Shown: piece after piece, positions 26,897 through 35,628 of the stretch
How positions within the stretch are numbered: the stretch's first letter is position 1
Layout of the letters: each line of letters opens with the position of its first letter
Assembly: GCF_036946125.1 (NCBI RefSeq)
Contig: NZ_JAQIJT010000001.1
Coordinates: forward strand, 892,501 to 956,500
Source: Sphingomonas adhaesiva
GTDB lineage: Bacteria > Pseudomonadota > Alphaproteobacteria > Sphingomonadales > Sphingomonadaceae
Direction: 5' to 3'
Length of the DNA: 64,000 nt
The notes under the pieces: model-generated
Databases searched by the model: none
The model's input: the letters and a program-made list of their open reading frames with translations, nothing else
What the model was told of the DNA's origin: nothing
Translations under genes and position numbers: made by a program

Positions 26897-28234
26897 ATGC
26901 CGCCTCTCGACCGCCTCACTTCGTCGCCGGTGCTGCCGGCGTCCGCGGACGTCGTCGTCGTCGGCGGCGGGATCGTCGGCTGCTTCACCGCCTATTACCT
27001 CGCCCGGCGCGGGATGACGGTCGCGCTGGTCGAGAAGGGGATCGTCGGCGGCGAGCAGTCGAGCCGCAACTGGGGCTGGTGCCGCCAGCAGAACCGCGAC
27101 GCGCGCGAACTGCCGATGGCGCGCGCGGCGATCGACCTGTGGGAGGCATTCGGGCGCGAGACGGGCGAGCAGACCGGGTTCCACCGCTGCGGCCTCGTCT
27201 ATCTCAGCAACAACCAGGAAGAGATCGACACCTGGGCCAGCTGGGGCAGTTTCGCGAAGAGCGAGGGCGTCGAGACGTACATGCTGTCCGCAGCCGACAC
27301 GCTGGAGAAGGGCCGCGCGACCGGGCGGCAGTGGAAGGGCGGCGTCTATTCGCCGACCGACGGCTCCGCCGATCCGTCGATCGCCGCGCCCGCGGTGGCG
27401 CGCGCGATCATGAAGCTGGGCGGCACCGTGATGCAGAATTGCGCGGTGCGCGGGCTGGAATTGCAGGGCGGGCGCGTCGCGGGCGTGGTCACAGAAAGCG
27501 GGACGATCCGCACCACCAACGTCGTGCTGGCGAACGGCGCCTGGGCCTCGTCCTTCTGCCATCAATATGGCGTCCGCTTCCCGCAGGCGTCGATCCGGCA
27601 GACCGCTTTGCAGGTCGGTGCGGGCGACAACAGCGCGATCCCGGCCGCGCTCTACACGTCCGACGGCCATGCCAACGTCGCGATGACGCGGCGGTCGAAC
27701 GGCCATTATGCGCTCGCGATCAGCGGCGCGGCCTGCGTCGACCCGACGCCGCAGTTCCTGCGCTTCTCCGCGCAGTTCATGCCGATGTTCCTGAAGCGCT
27801 GGCGCAAGCTGAAGATCGGCGGGCTGCAGGGCGTGACCTCCGGCCACGAGACGCTGTCGAAGTGGCGGCTGGACCGCGAGACGCCGATGGAGCGGATGCG
27901 GATACTGGACCCGACGCCCGATGCCGCCTCGGTCAGGAAAACGCACAGGCGCGCCGTCGACCTCGTTCCCGAACTGGGGTCGCGCCCGATCGTCGCCAGC
28001 TGGGCGGGCTTCGTCGACAGCACGCCGGACGGCGTTCCGGGGATCGGCGCGCTCGACGCCATACCGGGCGTGATCCTGGCGGCGGGGTTCAGCGGGCACG
28101 GGTTCGGCATCGGCCCCGGTGCGGGCCATCTGATCGCCGATCTCGTCAGCGGCGCCGCGCCGATCGTCGATCCCAAGCCCTATCATCCGGATCGTTTCCA
28201 GTCGTCGGCATGGGGCAAGGTCGCCGAATTCTAG
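26897..28234 (+). CDS. second FAD-dependent amine/D-amino acid oxidase
   Basis: 445 residues of the DAO fold: FAD loop VVVVGGGIVGCFTAYYLARRG near residue 20, NWGWCRQQNRDARELPMA, and C-terminal ILAAGFSGHGFGIGPGAGHLIADL. It is a paralogue of the oxidase in the leftward operon but clearly diverged, so the two likely handle different substrates or enantiomers. It follows the aldehyde dehydrogenase by 27 bases, an oxidase-dehydrogenase order reminiscent of polyamine or amino-acid degradation operons. Confidence 0.87.
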   Translation: MPPLDRLTSSPVLPASADVVVVGGGIVGCFTAYYLARRGMTVALVEKGIVGGEQSSRNWGWCRQQNRDARELPMARAAIDLWEAFGRETGEQTGFHRCGLVYLSNNQEEIDTWASWGSFAKSEGVETYMLSAADTLEKGRATGRQWKGGVYSPTDGSADPSIAAPAVARAIMKLGGTVMQNCAVRGLELQGGRVAGVVTESGTIRTTNVVLANGAWASSFCHQYGVRFPQASIRQTALQVGAGDNSAIPAALYTSDGHANVAMTRRSNGHYALAISGAACVDPTPQFLRFSAQFMPMFLKRWRKLKIGGLQGVTSGHETLSKWRLDRETPMERMRILDPTPDAASVRKTHRRAVDLVPELGSRPIVASWAGFVDSTPDGVPGIGALDAIPGVILAAGFSGHGFGIGPGAGHLIADLVSGAAPIVDPKPYHPDRFQSSAWGKVAEF

Positions 28235-28296
28235 GGGGTCTTGATCGCCTGCGCCATCGCCGGCCACGCCCGCCGGCCTTGACGAAGGCGGGCGGC

Positions 28297-29286
28297 GTGT
28301 GGTTTCGCCCCGTCCGGAATAGCCGGGGGGCAGCAGCGATCGAACGGCCGGGCGATGACGAGCGGGTGCCGACCCGGCTGGTGGCGCGACAGGTCAGCGA
28401 GCTGCTGTCCGCGCGCGGCCGGCGCTGGGGCGCGTTGCTCGGCGTCGGCCCGCTGACCGCGTTCATTCATGCCGTCATCATCAGCGCGGGGATGCAGCAT
28501 CTGCCGTATCGCCGCGACGACGGCGAATGGCTGCCGATCGGCGGGGCCGGAGTCGGGGCCGAAGCCCGAGAGAGGCTGGCCCGGCCGGTCAGCGGCAGCG
28601 CGATCGCGCATTCGATGGGCATCCCGCTCACCACCGTGCGCCGCCACGCCGCCGATCTGGTCGCCGCGGGGCTGGTCGAGCGGCATGCACGGGGCTTCGT
28701 GGTGACCGATGCCTTTCGTCGAGATCCGCGGCTGCTGGCCTTCGCGGAGGCGGACGTCGCCGATCTGTCCCGCATGATCGAGGCCCTGGCGCAGGCGGGA
28801 TATGCACCCGCACGGTCATGGTCGCCGTGGGTGTTCGACATCGTGCCGGCGGGCGTGGTCGAACGGGCGATCCAGACGTTCGCGCTGCGCGTGCTGGAGA
28901 CGTTCACGACGAACTACGACGGCTTCCTGCCCGGCGGGATCGTCGCGGCGATCGTGGCGGCGAACGTCCGTGCGATCACGGCCGACCCGGGGCTGGCGGC
29001 GCGCTACGGAACGGACGACTCGCCGCCGCCCGACGATTTGCGCAAGCCGGTATCGGTGCGGGCGCTGGCGCAGGAACTGGACATCCCGTTCGAGACGGTG
29101 CGCCGCCGCGTCGCCGCGCTGGAGGAGGCGGGAGTGGTGCTCCGCGGCGCGCGCGGGGTGATCGTGCCGGGGCGGATGCTGCGGACGCCCGAGCATCTGG
29201 CCAACAACCGCCGGATCACGGCGCATTTCGACCAGTTGCTCGGCACGCTGGCGGCGCTCGCGCGGCCCGCGGCACGCGTGGCGTGA
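28297..29286 (+). CDS. double winged-helix regulator-like protein, unassigned family
   Basis: About 329 residues without a recognised family name. Two helix-turn-helix stretches are visible: SGSAIAHSMGIPLTTVRRHAADLVAAGLVERHARG (about residues 100-135) and VRALAQELDIPFETVRRRVAALEEAGVVLRGARG (about 255-290). The region between is helical with FETNYDGFLPGG-like sequence that may be a ligand or dimer module. The start is doubtful: GTG 28297 (with GAAGG upstream) or GTG 28366. The TGA overlaps the next ATG, so it is coupled to the nucleosidase gene. It probably regulates this region. Confidence 0.65.
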   Translation: MWFRPVRNSRGAAAIERPGDDERVPTRLVARQVSELLSARGRRWGALLGVGPLTAFIHAVIISAGMQHLPYRRDDGEWLPIGGAGVGAEARERLARPVSGSAIAHSMGIPLTTVRRHAADLVAAGLVERHARGFVVTDAFRRDPRLLAFAEADVADLSRMIEALAQAGYAPARSWSPWVFDIVPAGVVERAIQTFALRVLETFTTNYDGFLPGGIVAAIVAANVRAITADPGLAARYGTDDSPPPDDLRKPVSVRALAQELDIPFETVRRRVAALEEAGVVLRGARGVIVPGRMLRTPEHLANNRRITAHFDQLLGTLAALARPAARVA

Positions 29287-29894
29287 TGGAGACCGCGACG
29301 ATCGGCGGGCGGCGGACGCTGTTCGTGATGGCGACCGAGCACGAATACGGCCCGCAGCTGCGCGCCCGGTGCCGCCCGCTGGTCACGGGCGTGGGCCCGA
29401 TCGAGGCGGCGATCGGGACGACCGCGTGCCTGGCGGCCTGCGCCGCGGCGGGCGGGCTGCCGGAGCGGATCGTATCGCTGGGGTCGGCGGGCTCGCGGCG
29501 GTGCACGCTGGGGCAGGTCTATCAGGTGGAAAGCGTCTCGTGGCGCGACATGGACGCCTCCGCGCTGGGTTTCGAACGCGGGGTGACGCCGTTTTGCGAT
29601 CATCCGGCGCGCATTTCGCTGCCCACGCCACTACCGAACGTGCCGGTCGCGACGCTGTCGACGGGCGCCGACATCGTCTCGGGCACGCGCTACGACGCGA
29701 TCCACGCCGATCTGGTCGATATGGAAACCTTTGCGGTGGTGCGCGCGGCGTCCCGGTTCGCGGTGCCGGTGATCGGGCTGCGCGGCGTGTCGGACGGGCC
29801 GGACGCGATCGCGGGGCTGTCGGACTGGACCGCGCTGCTCGGCGTGCTGGACGCGCGGCTGGCGCAGGCGGTGGACGCGCTGTCGCGGGTCTAG
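29286..29894 (+). CDS. MTA/SAH nucleosidase-like phosphorylase-fold protein
   Basis: 202 residues of the purine nucleoside phosphorylase/hydrolase fold: FVMATEHEYG at the start, GVGPIEAAIGT, SLGSAGS, and the ribose-binding DMETFAVVRAASRF with the conserved Met-Glu. It closely fits 5'-methylthioadenosine/S-adenosylhomocysteine nucleosidase, although it is about 25 residues shorter than E. coli Pfs. The ATG overlaps the regulator stop. Its presence in an amine-catabolic operon is odd; it may serve purine or methionine salvage. Confidence 0.78.
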   Translation: METATIGGRRTLFVMATEHEYGPQLRARCRPLVTGVGPIEAAIGTTACLAACAAAGGLPERIVSLGSAGSRRCTLGQVYQVESVSWRDMDASALGFERGVTPFCDHPARISLPTPLPNVPVATLSTGADIVSGTRYDAIHADLVDMETFAVVRAASRFAVPVIGLRGVSDGPDAIAGLSDWTALLGVLDARLAQAVDALSRV

Positions 29895-29940
29895 GCCTGG
29901 CGTCTTGACGGTGCGCGGGGTGCGGCCCACGCTGCGCGCC

Positions 29941-31833
29941 ATGACCATGCTTGCCCGCCTCGCGCTCCTGCCGCTCGCTCTCGCCGCCACCCGCGCCCCG
30001 CCGCTGGCGGCGCAGCAGACGCCGACGATGCTCGACGAGCGGGTGAAGCAATATGACTGGGTCCGCCCGCAGGCGGATTTCGTGCGGCGCACGGTGATGA
30101 TCCCGATGCGCGACGGGACGAAGCTGTACACCGTCATCGTCTTCCGGAAGGGCACGACCGACGCGCCGATCCTGCTGACGCGCACGCCGTACGATGCCGA
30201 TGCGAGCACCAGTCGCAAGCGCAGCCAGAAGCTGAGCGAGATCGTCCGCGTCGGCGACGTCCCCTTCGTCGAGGACGGCTACATCCGCGTCTATCAGGAC
30301 GTGCGCGGGCAGCATCATTCGGAAGGCGACTATGTCATGAACCGGCCGCTGCGCGGGCCGCTCAACCCGACGAAGGTCGACCACGCCACCGACGCCTACG
30401 ACACGATCGACTGGCTGGTGAAGAACGTGAAGGAGAGCAACGGGCGCGTCGGCGTGACCGGCGTGTCCTATGACGGCTTCACCACGCTGATGGCGATGAT
30501 CGATCCGCACCCGGCGCTGAAGGCGGCGGTGCCGTCCAGCCCGATGGTCGACGGCTGGATCGGGGACGACTGGTTCCACAACGGCGCGTTCCGCACCTTC
30601 GGCTTCGACTACGACCTGGAGCAGACGGTGGGGAAGGGCGCGGGCGAGGTGCCCAAGGGGACGGGCGACGATTATGCCGCCTATCTCGCCGCCGGGTCCG
30701 CCTACGACTATGCCCATGCCTACGGGCTGACCGCGCTGCCGGTGGTGCGCAAGGTGCTGGAGCGTCCGGCCTACGATGCGTGGTGGCAGGGGCAGGCGGT
30801 CGACAAGCTGCTGGCGGCGCGGACGCTGACGGTGCCGACGATGCTGGTCGTCGGGCAGTGGGACCAGGAGGACAGCTATGGCGCGCCCGCGGTGTATCGC
30901 GCGCTGATGGGATCGGGGCGGCCGAACGCGCCGGTCAGCCTGGTGATCGGGCCGTGGTTCCACGGACAGAACATGAGCGACGGCCGGCAACTCGGCGCGC
31001 TGAAGTTCGAGGGCGATACGGGCCGGCAGTTCCGCGACCGGCTGATGAAGCCGTTCCTCGATTGCCGGCTGAAGACGGTGGCGCCGCCGCCGTGCGCGCC
31101 CGCCGGCGTCTTCACCTATGCCACCGGCGCGGATCGGTGGGAGACGTCGGCGACGTGGCCGGCAGGCACGCCGACGCCGCTGTACCTGGCGGGCGGCGCG
31201 ACGCTGTCGTGGACGAAGCCCGCGGCGGGGAGCGACAGCTACGTCTCCGACCCCGCCAAGCCGGTGCCGATGCTGCCGCGACCGATCAAGCTGTCGGGCG
31301 ACGAATGGCGCACGTGGCTGGTGCGCGACCAGCGCTTCGTCGACGGGCGCCCCGACGTGCTGAGCTACACCACCCCGGTGCTGAACAGGGCCGTGCATAT
31401 CAAGGGCGCGCCGCGGGTCGACCTGCACGCCGCGACGACCGGGCGCGACGGCGACTTCGTCGTCAAGCTGATCGACGTCTATCCCGAGGAATATGCCGCC
31501 GATCCGACGATGGCGGGGTATCAGCTGGGGGTGGGGATCGAGATTTTCCGCGGGCGTTACGTCAACGGTTTCGCCACCCCGGCGCCGCTGGAGCCGGGCA
31601 GGACCTATGCCTTCGGCTGGTCGCTGCCCAATGCGGACCATGTGTTCAAGCCGGGGCACCGCATCATGGTGCAGGTGCAATCGTCGCTGTTCCCGCTCTA
31701 CGATCGCAATCCGCAGTCGTGGGTGCCCTCGATCATGGCGGCGAAGCCCGGGGATTACGTGAAGGCGACGCAGACGATCCGCTGGGGCGGGGATGCGGCA
31801 AGCGCGGTGTGGCTGCCGGTGGCGGCGGATTGA
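29941..31833 (+). CDS. CocE/NonD (S15) hydrolase, alpha-amino acid ester hydrolase-like
   Basis: 630 residues, exported (signal ALLPLALAATRAPPLAAQQ). It has the X-Pro dipeptidyl-peptidase S15 alpha/beta-hydrolase domain with nucleophile S176 in VTGVSYDGF. GQWDQEDSYGAP carries the acid residue and GPWFHGQNM the histidine. A C-terminal jelly-roll follows. WDQED and the S-Y-D-G motif are typical of alpha-amino acid ester hydrolases, which act on amino acid esters and beta-lactam side chains and like D-phenylglycine donors. It is a periplasmic supplier of amino acids for the adjacent catabolic genes (inference). Confidence 0.88.
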   Translation: MTMLARLALLPLALAATRAPPLAAQQTPTMLDERVKQYDWVRPQADFVRRTVMIPMRDGTKLYTVIVFRKGTTDAPILLTRTPYDADASTSRKRSQKLSEIVRVGDVPFVEDGYIRVYQDVRGQHHSEGDYVMNRPLRGPLNPTKVDHATDAYDTIDWLVKNVKESNGRVGVTGVSYDGFTTLMAMIDPHPALKAAVPSSPMVDGWIGDDWFHNGAFRTFGFDYDLEQTVGKGAGEVPKGTGDDYAAYLAAGSAYDYAHAYGLTALPVVRKVLERPAYDAWWQGQAVDKLLAARTLTVPTMLVVGQWDQEDSYGAPAVYRALMGSGRPNAPVSLVIGPWFHGQNMSDGRQLGALKFEGDTGRQFRDRLMKPFLDCRLKTVAPPPCAPAGVFTYATGADRWETSATWPAGTPTPLYLAGGATLSWTKPAAGSDSYVSDPAKPVPMLPRPIKLSGDEWRTWLVRDQRFVDGRPDVLSYTTPVLNRAVHIKGAPRVDLHAATTGRDGDFVVKLIDVYPEEYAADPTMAGYQLGVGIEIFRGRYVNGFATPAPLEPGRTYAFGWSLPNADHVFKPGHRIMVQVQSSLFPLYDRNPQSWVPSIMAAKPGDYVKATQTIRWGGDAASAVWLPVAAD

Positions 31834-32107
31834 TCCTTTCGTCACCCCGGGCATGACCCGGGGTCCCGCTCTATCCCGCCCGTCCCTGAAAAGGAGCGGC
31901 GCCCCGGATCAAGTCGAGACCTTTGCGAAAGTTAGCTAGTTCCTTGTTCCCCGGCGAAGGCCGGGGCCCAGCTGGGGTACGGTGGTAACAGATGGAAAAG
32001 CCACGCCAACTGGGCCCCGGCCTTCGCCGGGGAACGGCGAAATTGTCAAGCGATCCACGGCTTTCGCAGAGATCTCGATCAAGTCCGGGGTGACGCGCGC
32101 CGGAACG
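31834..32107. repeat. REP-like cluster with a perfect 26-bp inverted repeat
   Basis: A non-coding gap between convergent genes. The outer parts are REP-like (GTCACCCCGGGCATGACC near 31842 and TCCGGGGTGACG near 32090). Inside, arms 31946-31971 and 32010-32035 are perfectly complementary over 26 bases, beginning GTTCCCCGGCGAAGG, and enclose 38 bases. ACCTTTGCGAAAG and CTTTCGCAGAGATCTCGA on either side resemble the edges of the dispersed repeat seen at 38.6 and 57.1 kb. It could terminate both converging transcripts. Confidence 0.7.
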
Positions 32108-33598
32108 TCACACCGGCGCCTCGATCTCGAACCGCACGCCCTCCGGCGGGTAGGCGATGGCGGCGCGGCCGTCGACGTGGTGGGACAGGACGCGCTCGAT
32201 CATCCGCGTGCCGAAGCCGGTGCGGGTCGGCGGCACGACCGCGGGGCCGCCCGCCTCCACCCAGGAGAACAGGAAGCGGCGCGCGCTTTCGCTGCCGGTC
32301 AGCGCCCAGCGGATCGTCACCACCCCCTCCGGCGTCGACAGGGCGCCGTATTTGATCGCGTTGGTCGCCAGTTCGTAGAGCGCCATCGACAAGGCCAGCG
32401 TCAATTCGGGGGTGAGCCGGATCGGCGGACCGTCGACCACGAACCGCTGCCCGTTGCGATCGATGAACGGCGCCAGCACCCGCTCGACGATGTCGCCGAT
32501 CGCGGCGCCTTCCAGTTCGTCCTGCACCAGCAGTTCGTGCGCGGTCCCCAGGCTGGCGATGCGCCCCGCCACCGTCCGCTTCGCATCGTCCAGCGAGGCG
32601 GCGTCGCGCAGCGTCTGGCCGACCACGGCCCCCACGGTGGCGAGCGTGTTCTTCACCCGGTGCGTCAGCTCGCGCGCCAGCACCGCGCGGTGTTCCTCCG
32701 CGAACTTGCGCGACGACACGTTGGTGGAAAAGCCGGACATCATCAATGGCGTGCCGTCGGCCCGGAATTGCATCGCCCCCTGCACATGCACCCACCGCTG
32801 CTCGCCCGCAGGGGTCAGGATGCGATATTCGATGTCATAGGGGGTGCCGTGCGCGATCGTGTCGTGCACGGCGCGCTGCTGACGGGGCAGATCGTCGGGA
32901 TGGATGCACGACACCAGTTCTTCATAGGTGAAGGGCTCGGCGAGCGGACGGCCGAACGTCTTCTTGCACCCGTCCGAGGCGCTGAGATGCCCGGTGTCGG
33001 GATCGAACGACCACGTGCCGAGCCCGCCGGCCTCCAGCGCCATCGTCAGCCGCAGCTCGCGCTCGGCCAGCTTCGCCTCGCGGTCGGCGAGTTCCGCCTC
33101 CAGCGTCGCGCGATCCTGCTGCAATTGCGCGACACGGTGGCGCTCGATCGTGACGTCCAGCTGCGCCGCGACGAACCAGCGCAAGCCGCCCGCAGCGTCG
33201 AACACCGGCGCGACCATCAGCCGGTTCCAGAAGGGCGTGCCGTCGCGGCGGTGGTTGAGCAGGTCGATCTCGATCCGCTCGCGGCGGCGGATCGCGTCGC
33301 GCAGGCGCTCGACATCGGCCGGGTCGGTCAGCGGCCCCTGCATGAAGCGGCAGTTGCGCCCGAGCACCTCCGACGCGGCGAAGCCGGTCAGCCGCTCGAA
33401 CGCGGCATTGACGTAGACGAGGGGATTGTCGGGCAGCGTCGGGTCGCTGACGACCATCGGCGTCAGGCTGAGGTCGAACGCCGCCAGGATCGGGTCGCTG
33501 GCATCCAGCCGGCGCGCAAATTCCTTGATCGCCGCCCGCGCGCTGGCGGGAGGATCGAATGGATGCAGCGGTACGGGAGGAAGGGGCGGACGATCCAT
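32108..33598 (-). CDS. LOV-domain HWE-type sensor histidine kinase
   Basis: 496 residues with no membrane helix. The N-terminal LOV/PAS domain (about 35-150) has GRNCRFMQGP, with C83 as the flavin-adduct cysteine. It is followed by a coiled linker (EAELADREAKLAERELRL), a second PAS domain (about 180-295) and a HWE kinase core with H313 in HRVKNTLATVGAVVGQ and FGTRMIERVL. It is therefore a soluble blue-light-sensing kinase, similar in plan to Erythrobacter and Brucella LOV kinases that feed the general stress response (family knowledge). No response regulator of the PhyR type is in the window. Confidence 0.9.
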   Translation of the reverse strand: MDRPPLPPVPLHPFDPPASARAAIKEFARRLDASDPILAAFDLSLTPMVVSDPTLPDNPLVYVNAAFERLTGFAASEVLGRNCRFMQGPLTDPADVERLRDAIRRRERIEIDLLNHRRDGTPFWNRLMVAPVFDAAGGLRWFVAAQLDVTIERHRVAQLQQDRATLEAELADREAKLAERELRLTMALEAGGLGTWSFDPDTGHLSASDGCKKTFGRPLAEPFTYEELVSCIHPDDLPRQQRAVHDTIAHGTPYDIEYRILTPAGEQRWVHVQGAMQFRADGTPLMMSGFSTNVSSRKFAEEHRAVLARELTHRVKNTLATVGAVVGQTLRDAASLDDAKRTVAGRIASLGTAHELLVQDELEGAAIGDIVERVLAPFIDRNGQRFVVDGPPIRLTPELTLALSMALYELATNAIKYGALSTPEGVVTIRWALTGSESARRFLFSWVEAGGPAVVPPTRTGFGTRMIERVLSHHVDGRAAIAYPPEGVRFEIEAPV

Positions 33599-33707
33599 TG
33601 TCCGTCAGGTAACCCACTGCGGCAGCTCCGACAACGTACCGCGACCGTACCGATCGGCGGTGCCGCGGTCGCGGCAACCAAGGCGACCGCGGCCGTCCGG
33701 TCCGGGA

Positions 33708-33872
33708 TCAGCCCGCATTCGCCTCCCGGAAGCGGGCGGTGCGCGCCGCGCGGTCGGCCATCGCCAGCCACGCCGATTCCGATCGACGGCAGCGATCGCG
33801 CACATGGACGAGCGTCGCGGCTTCGGCGTCGCGCGCGCACGAGGCGGCCTGTTCGCGGTAATAATCTTCCAT
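33708..33872 (-). CDS. 54-residue soluble protein between two LOV kinases
   Basis: A short ORF with a good ribosome site (AAGGAGAG, 7-8 bases before ATG 33872). The sequence MEDYYREQAASCARDAEAATL, then DRCRRSESAWLAMADRAARTAR, is amphipathic and helical with two cysteines. Small proteins of this look (MEDYYREQA...) are often left hypothetical in sphingomonads. It sits 20 bases after the larger LOV kinase stop on the same strand, implying joint transcription. Function unknown. Confidence 0.6.
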   Translation of the reverse strand: MEDYYREQAASCARDAEAATLVHVRDRCRRSESAWLAMADRAARTARFREANAG

Positions 33873-33892
33873 TGCTCGCTCTCCTTGCAAGA

Positions 33893-35524
33893 TCAGCCGA
33901 CGCCGGTCGGCCCGTCGATCACCTGTCGCACCTTGGTGGCGAGGTCGGTGCGGCGGTACGGTTTCTGGATCAGCTCGAACTCCGCGCCGCGCGCGTCGAC
34001 GCGCTCGATCGAGCTTTCGGCATAGCCGGTGGTCAGCAGCACGCGGATGCGCGGCCGCCGCCGCTTCACCTCGCGCGCCAGCATGACGCCGTTCATGCCG
34101 CCGGGCATGATGAGGTCGCTGAACAGCAGGTCGATCGAGGCGTCGCCGTCGAGCACCGCCAGCGCGGCATCGGCGTTGTCGGCGCGCACCACGTCATAGC
34201 CGAATTCGGTCAGCACCGCCTCGGCATAATCGCCGACGTCGGCCTGATCCTCGACCACCAGCACCGTCTCGGTCCCGCGCTTGTCGGGGAGCGCGCGCGC
34301 GGCGGTGGTCGCCTCGGCGTCGACGCGCGCATTCTCGCACGGGAACAGCATGGTCACGGTCGTGCCGCGCCCGACCTCCGATTCCAGCCGCAGCGCGCCG
34401 CCCGACTGCTTCATGAAGCCATAGACCATCGACAGCCCGAGCCCGGTGCCCTTGCCCTGATCCTTCGTGGTGAAGAACGGCTCCGTCACGCGCGCCAGGA
34501 TTTCGGGCGACATGCCGGTCCCGGCGTCGGTGATGGTCATCGCGACATAGTCGCCGGGCTCCATCTCGCCCGAACCGGGGGCACCCGGCGCGACATGGTG
34601 GTTGTCGATATCGATCGTCACCGTCCCGCCGTCGGGCATCGCGTCGCGTGCGTTGAGCAGGATGTTGATGATCGCCAGTTCCGCCTGCGTCGGGTCGATC
34701 CGCGCATTGCAGGTGGCCGGCCCCTTGCGGATGTCGATCGTCACCGCGCCGCCCGCGGTCCGCTCGATCAGCGGGCGCAGATGATCGACCAGGTCGACCA
34801 GATTGACGACGCGGCCCGACAGCTTCTGCTTGCGCGAGAAGGCGAGCAGCTGCTGCGTCAGCGTGGCGCCGCGCTCCGCGGCCTGGAGGATCGCGCGCAT
34901 CGAGCGCGCCGCGCGGCGGCGGTCGAAGGCGTCGTCGTCCCGTTCCAGATTGTTGAGGACGATGTCCCCGAACCCCTGGATGACGGTGAGCAGATTGTTG
35001 AAATCGTGCGCCACCCCGCCGGTCAGCTGGCCGACGGCCTCCATCTTCTGCGCCTGGCGCAGTGCCTCCTCCGCATCGCGGCGCCGCGTCACGTCGAGCT
35101 GCGAGGCGAAGAAATAGATCAGCCGGTCGTCGGCGTCGTAGACCGGCGAGATGAACAGCGCGTTCCAGAAGGCGGCGCCGTTCTTCTTGTAATTGAGGAT
35201 CTCGACCGAGGTTTCGCGGCGCTGCTCGATCGCGCGGCGTACCTCCGCGACGGTTTCGCGGTCGGTATCGGGGCCCTGCAACAGGCGGCAGTTGTTCCCG
35301 ACGAGCTCGTCCCAGCCATAGCCGGTCATCGTGATGAAGGCGGGGTTGGCGAAGACGATCGGATTGTCGGGGCGATTGGGATCGGTGACGATCATCGGCA
35401 TGCGCGTCGTCTTCACCGCGGCGAAGAAGATCGTGTTCTGGTCGTCGCCCATGTCGTGATTGACGATGCCGGCGAGATGCGGCGGCGGACCGCCGCGGGA
35501 GGTTTCGCTCGTCTCGTCGGGCAT
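33893..35524 (-). CDS. LOV-domain hybrid histidine kinase with C-terminal receiver
   Basis: 543 residues, soluble. LOV domain (about 30-140) with GNNCRLLQGP and adduct cysteine C79. The HisKA part has H173 in VAHDFNNLLTVIQGFGDIVL. The ATPase domain has NARDAMPDGG, DAGTGM and GKGTGLGLSMVYG. The receiver has EDQADVG and D470 in LLFSDLIMP. This is the same architecture as photoactive LOV-HK-REC proteins of plant pathogens and sphingomonads. ATG 35524 is chosen because the LOV domain starts about 30 residues later. It lies upstream of the 54-residue ORF and the second LOV kinase. Confidence 0.9.
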   Translation of the reverse strand: MPDETSETSRGGPPPHLAGIVNHDMGDDQNTIFFAAVKTTRMPMIVTDPNRPDNPIVFANPAFITMTGYGWDELVGNNCRLLQGPDTDRETVAEVRRAIEQRRETSVEILNYKKNGAAFWNALFISPVYDADDRLIYFFASQLDVTRRRDAEEALRQAQKMEAVGQLTGGVAHDFNNLLTVIQGFGDIVLNNLERDDDAFDRRRAARSMRAILQAAERGATLTQQLLAFSRKQKLSGRVVNLVDLVDHLRPLIERTAGGAVTIDIRKGPATCNARIDPTQAELAIINILLNARDAMPDGGTVTIDIDNHHVAPGAPGSGEMEPGDYVAMTITDAGTGMSPEILARVTEPFFTTKDQGKGTGLGLSMVYGFMKQSGGALRLESEVGRGTTVTMLFPCENARVDAEATTAARALPDKRGTETVLVVEDQADVGDYAEAVLTEFGYDVVRADNADAALAVLDGDASIDLLFSDLIMPGGMNGVMLAREVKRRRPRIRVLLTTGYAESSIERVDARGAEFELIQKPYRRTDLATKVRQVIDGPTGVG

Positions 35525-35628
35525 GCAGGTCCGTGCGCTGGAGTGAGGCGTCAGCGCAAAGCCCCTGCCGTCACCCCGTAACGGATGTCGGGGGCGTTGG
35601 TTCCCGCAAACCAAGGCGGGGCGTGGCG

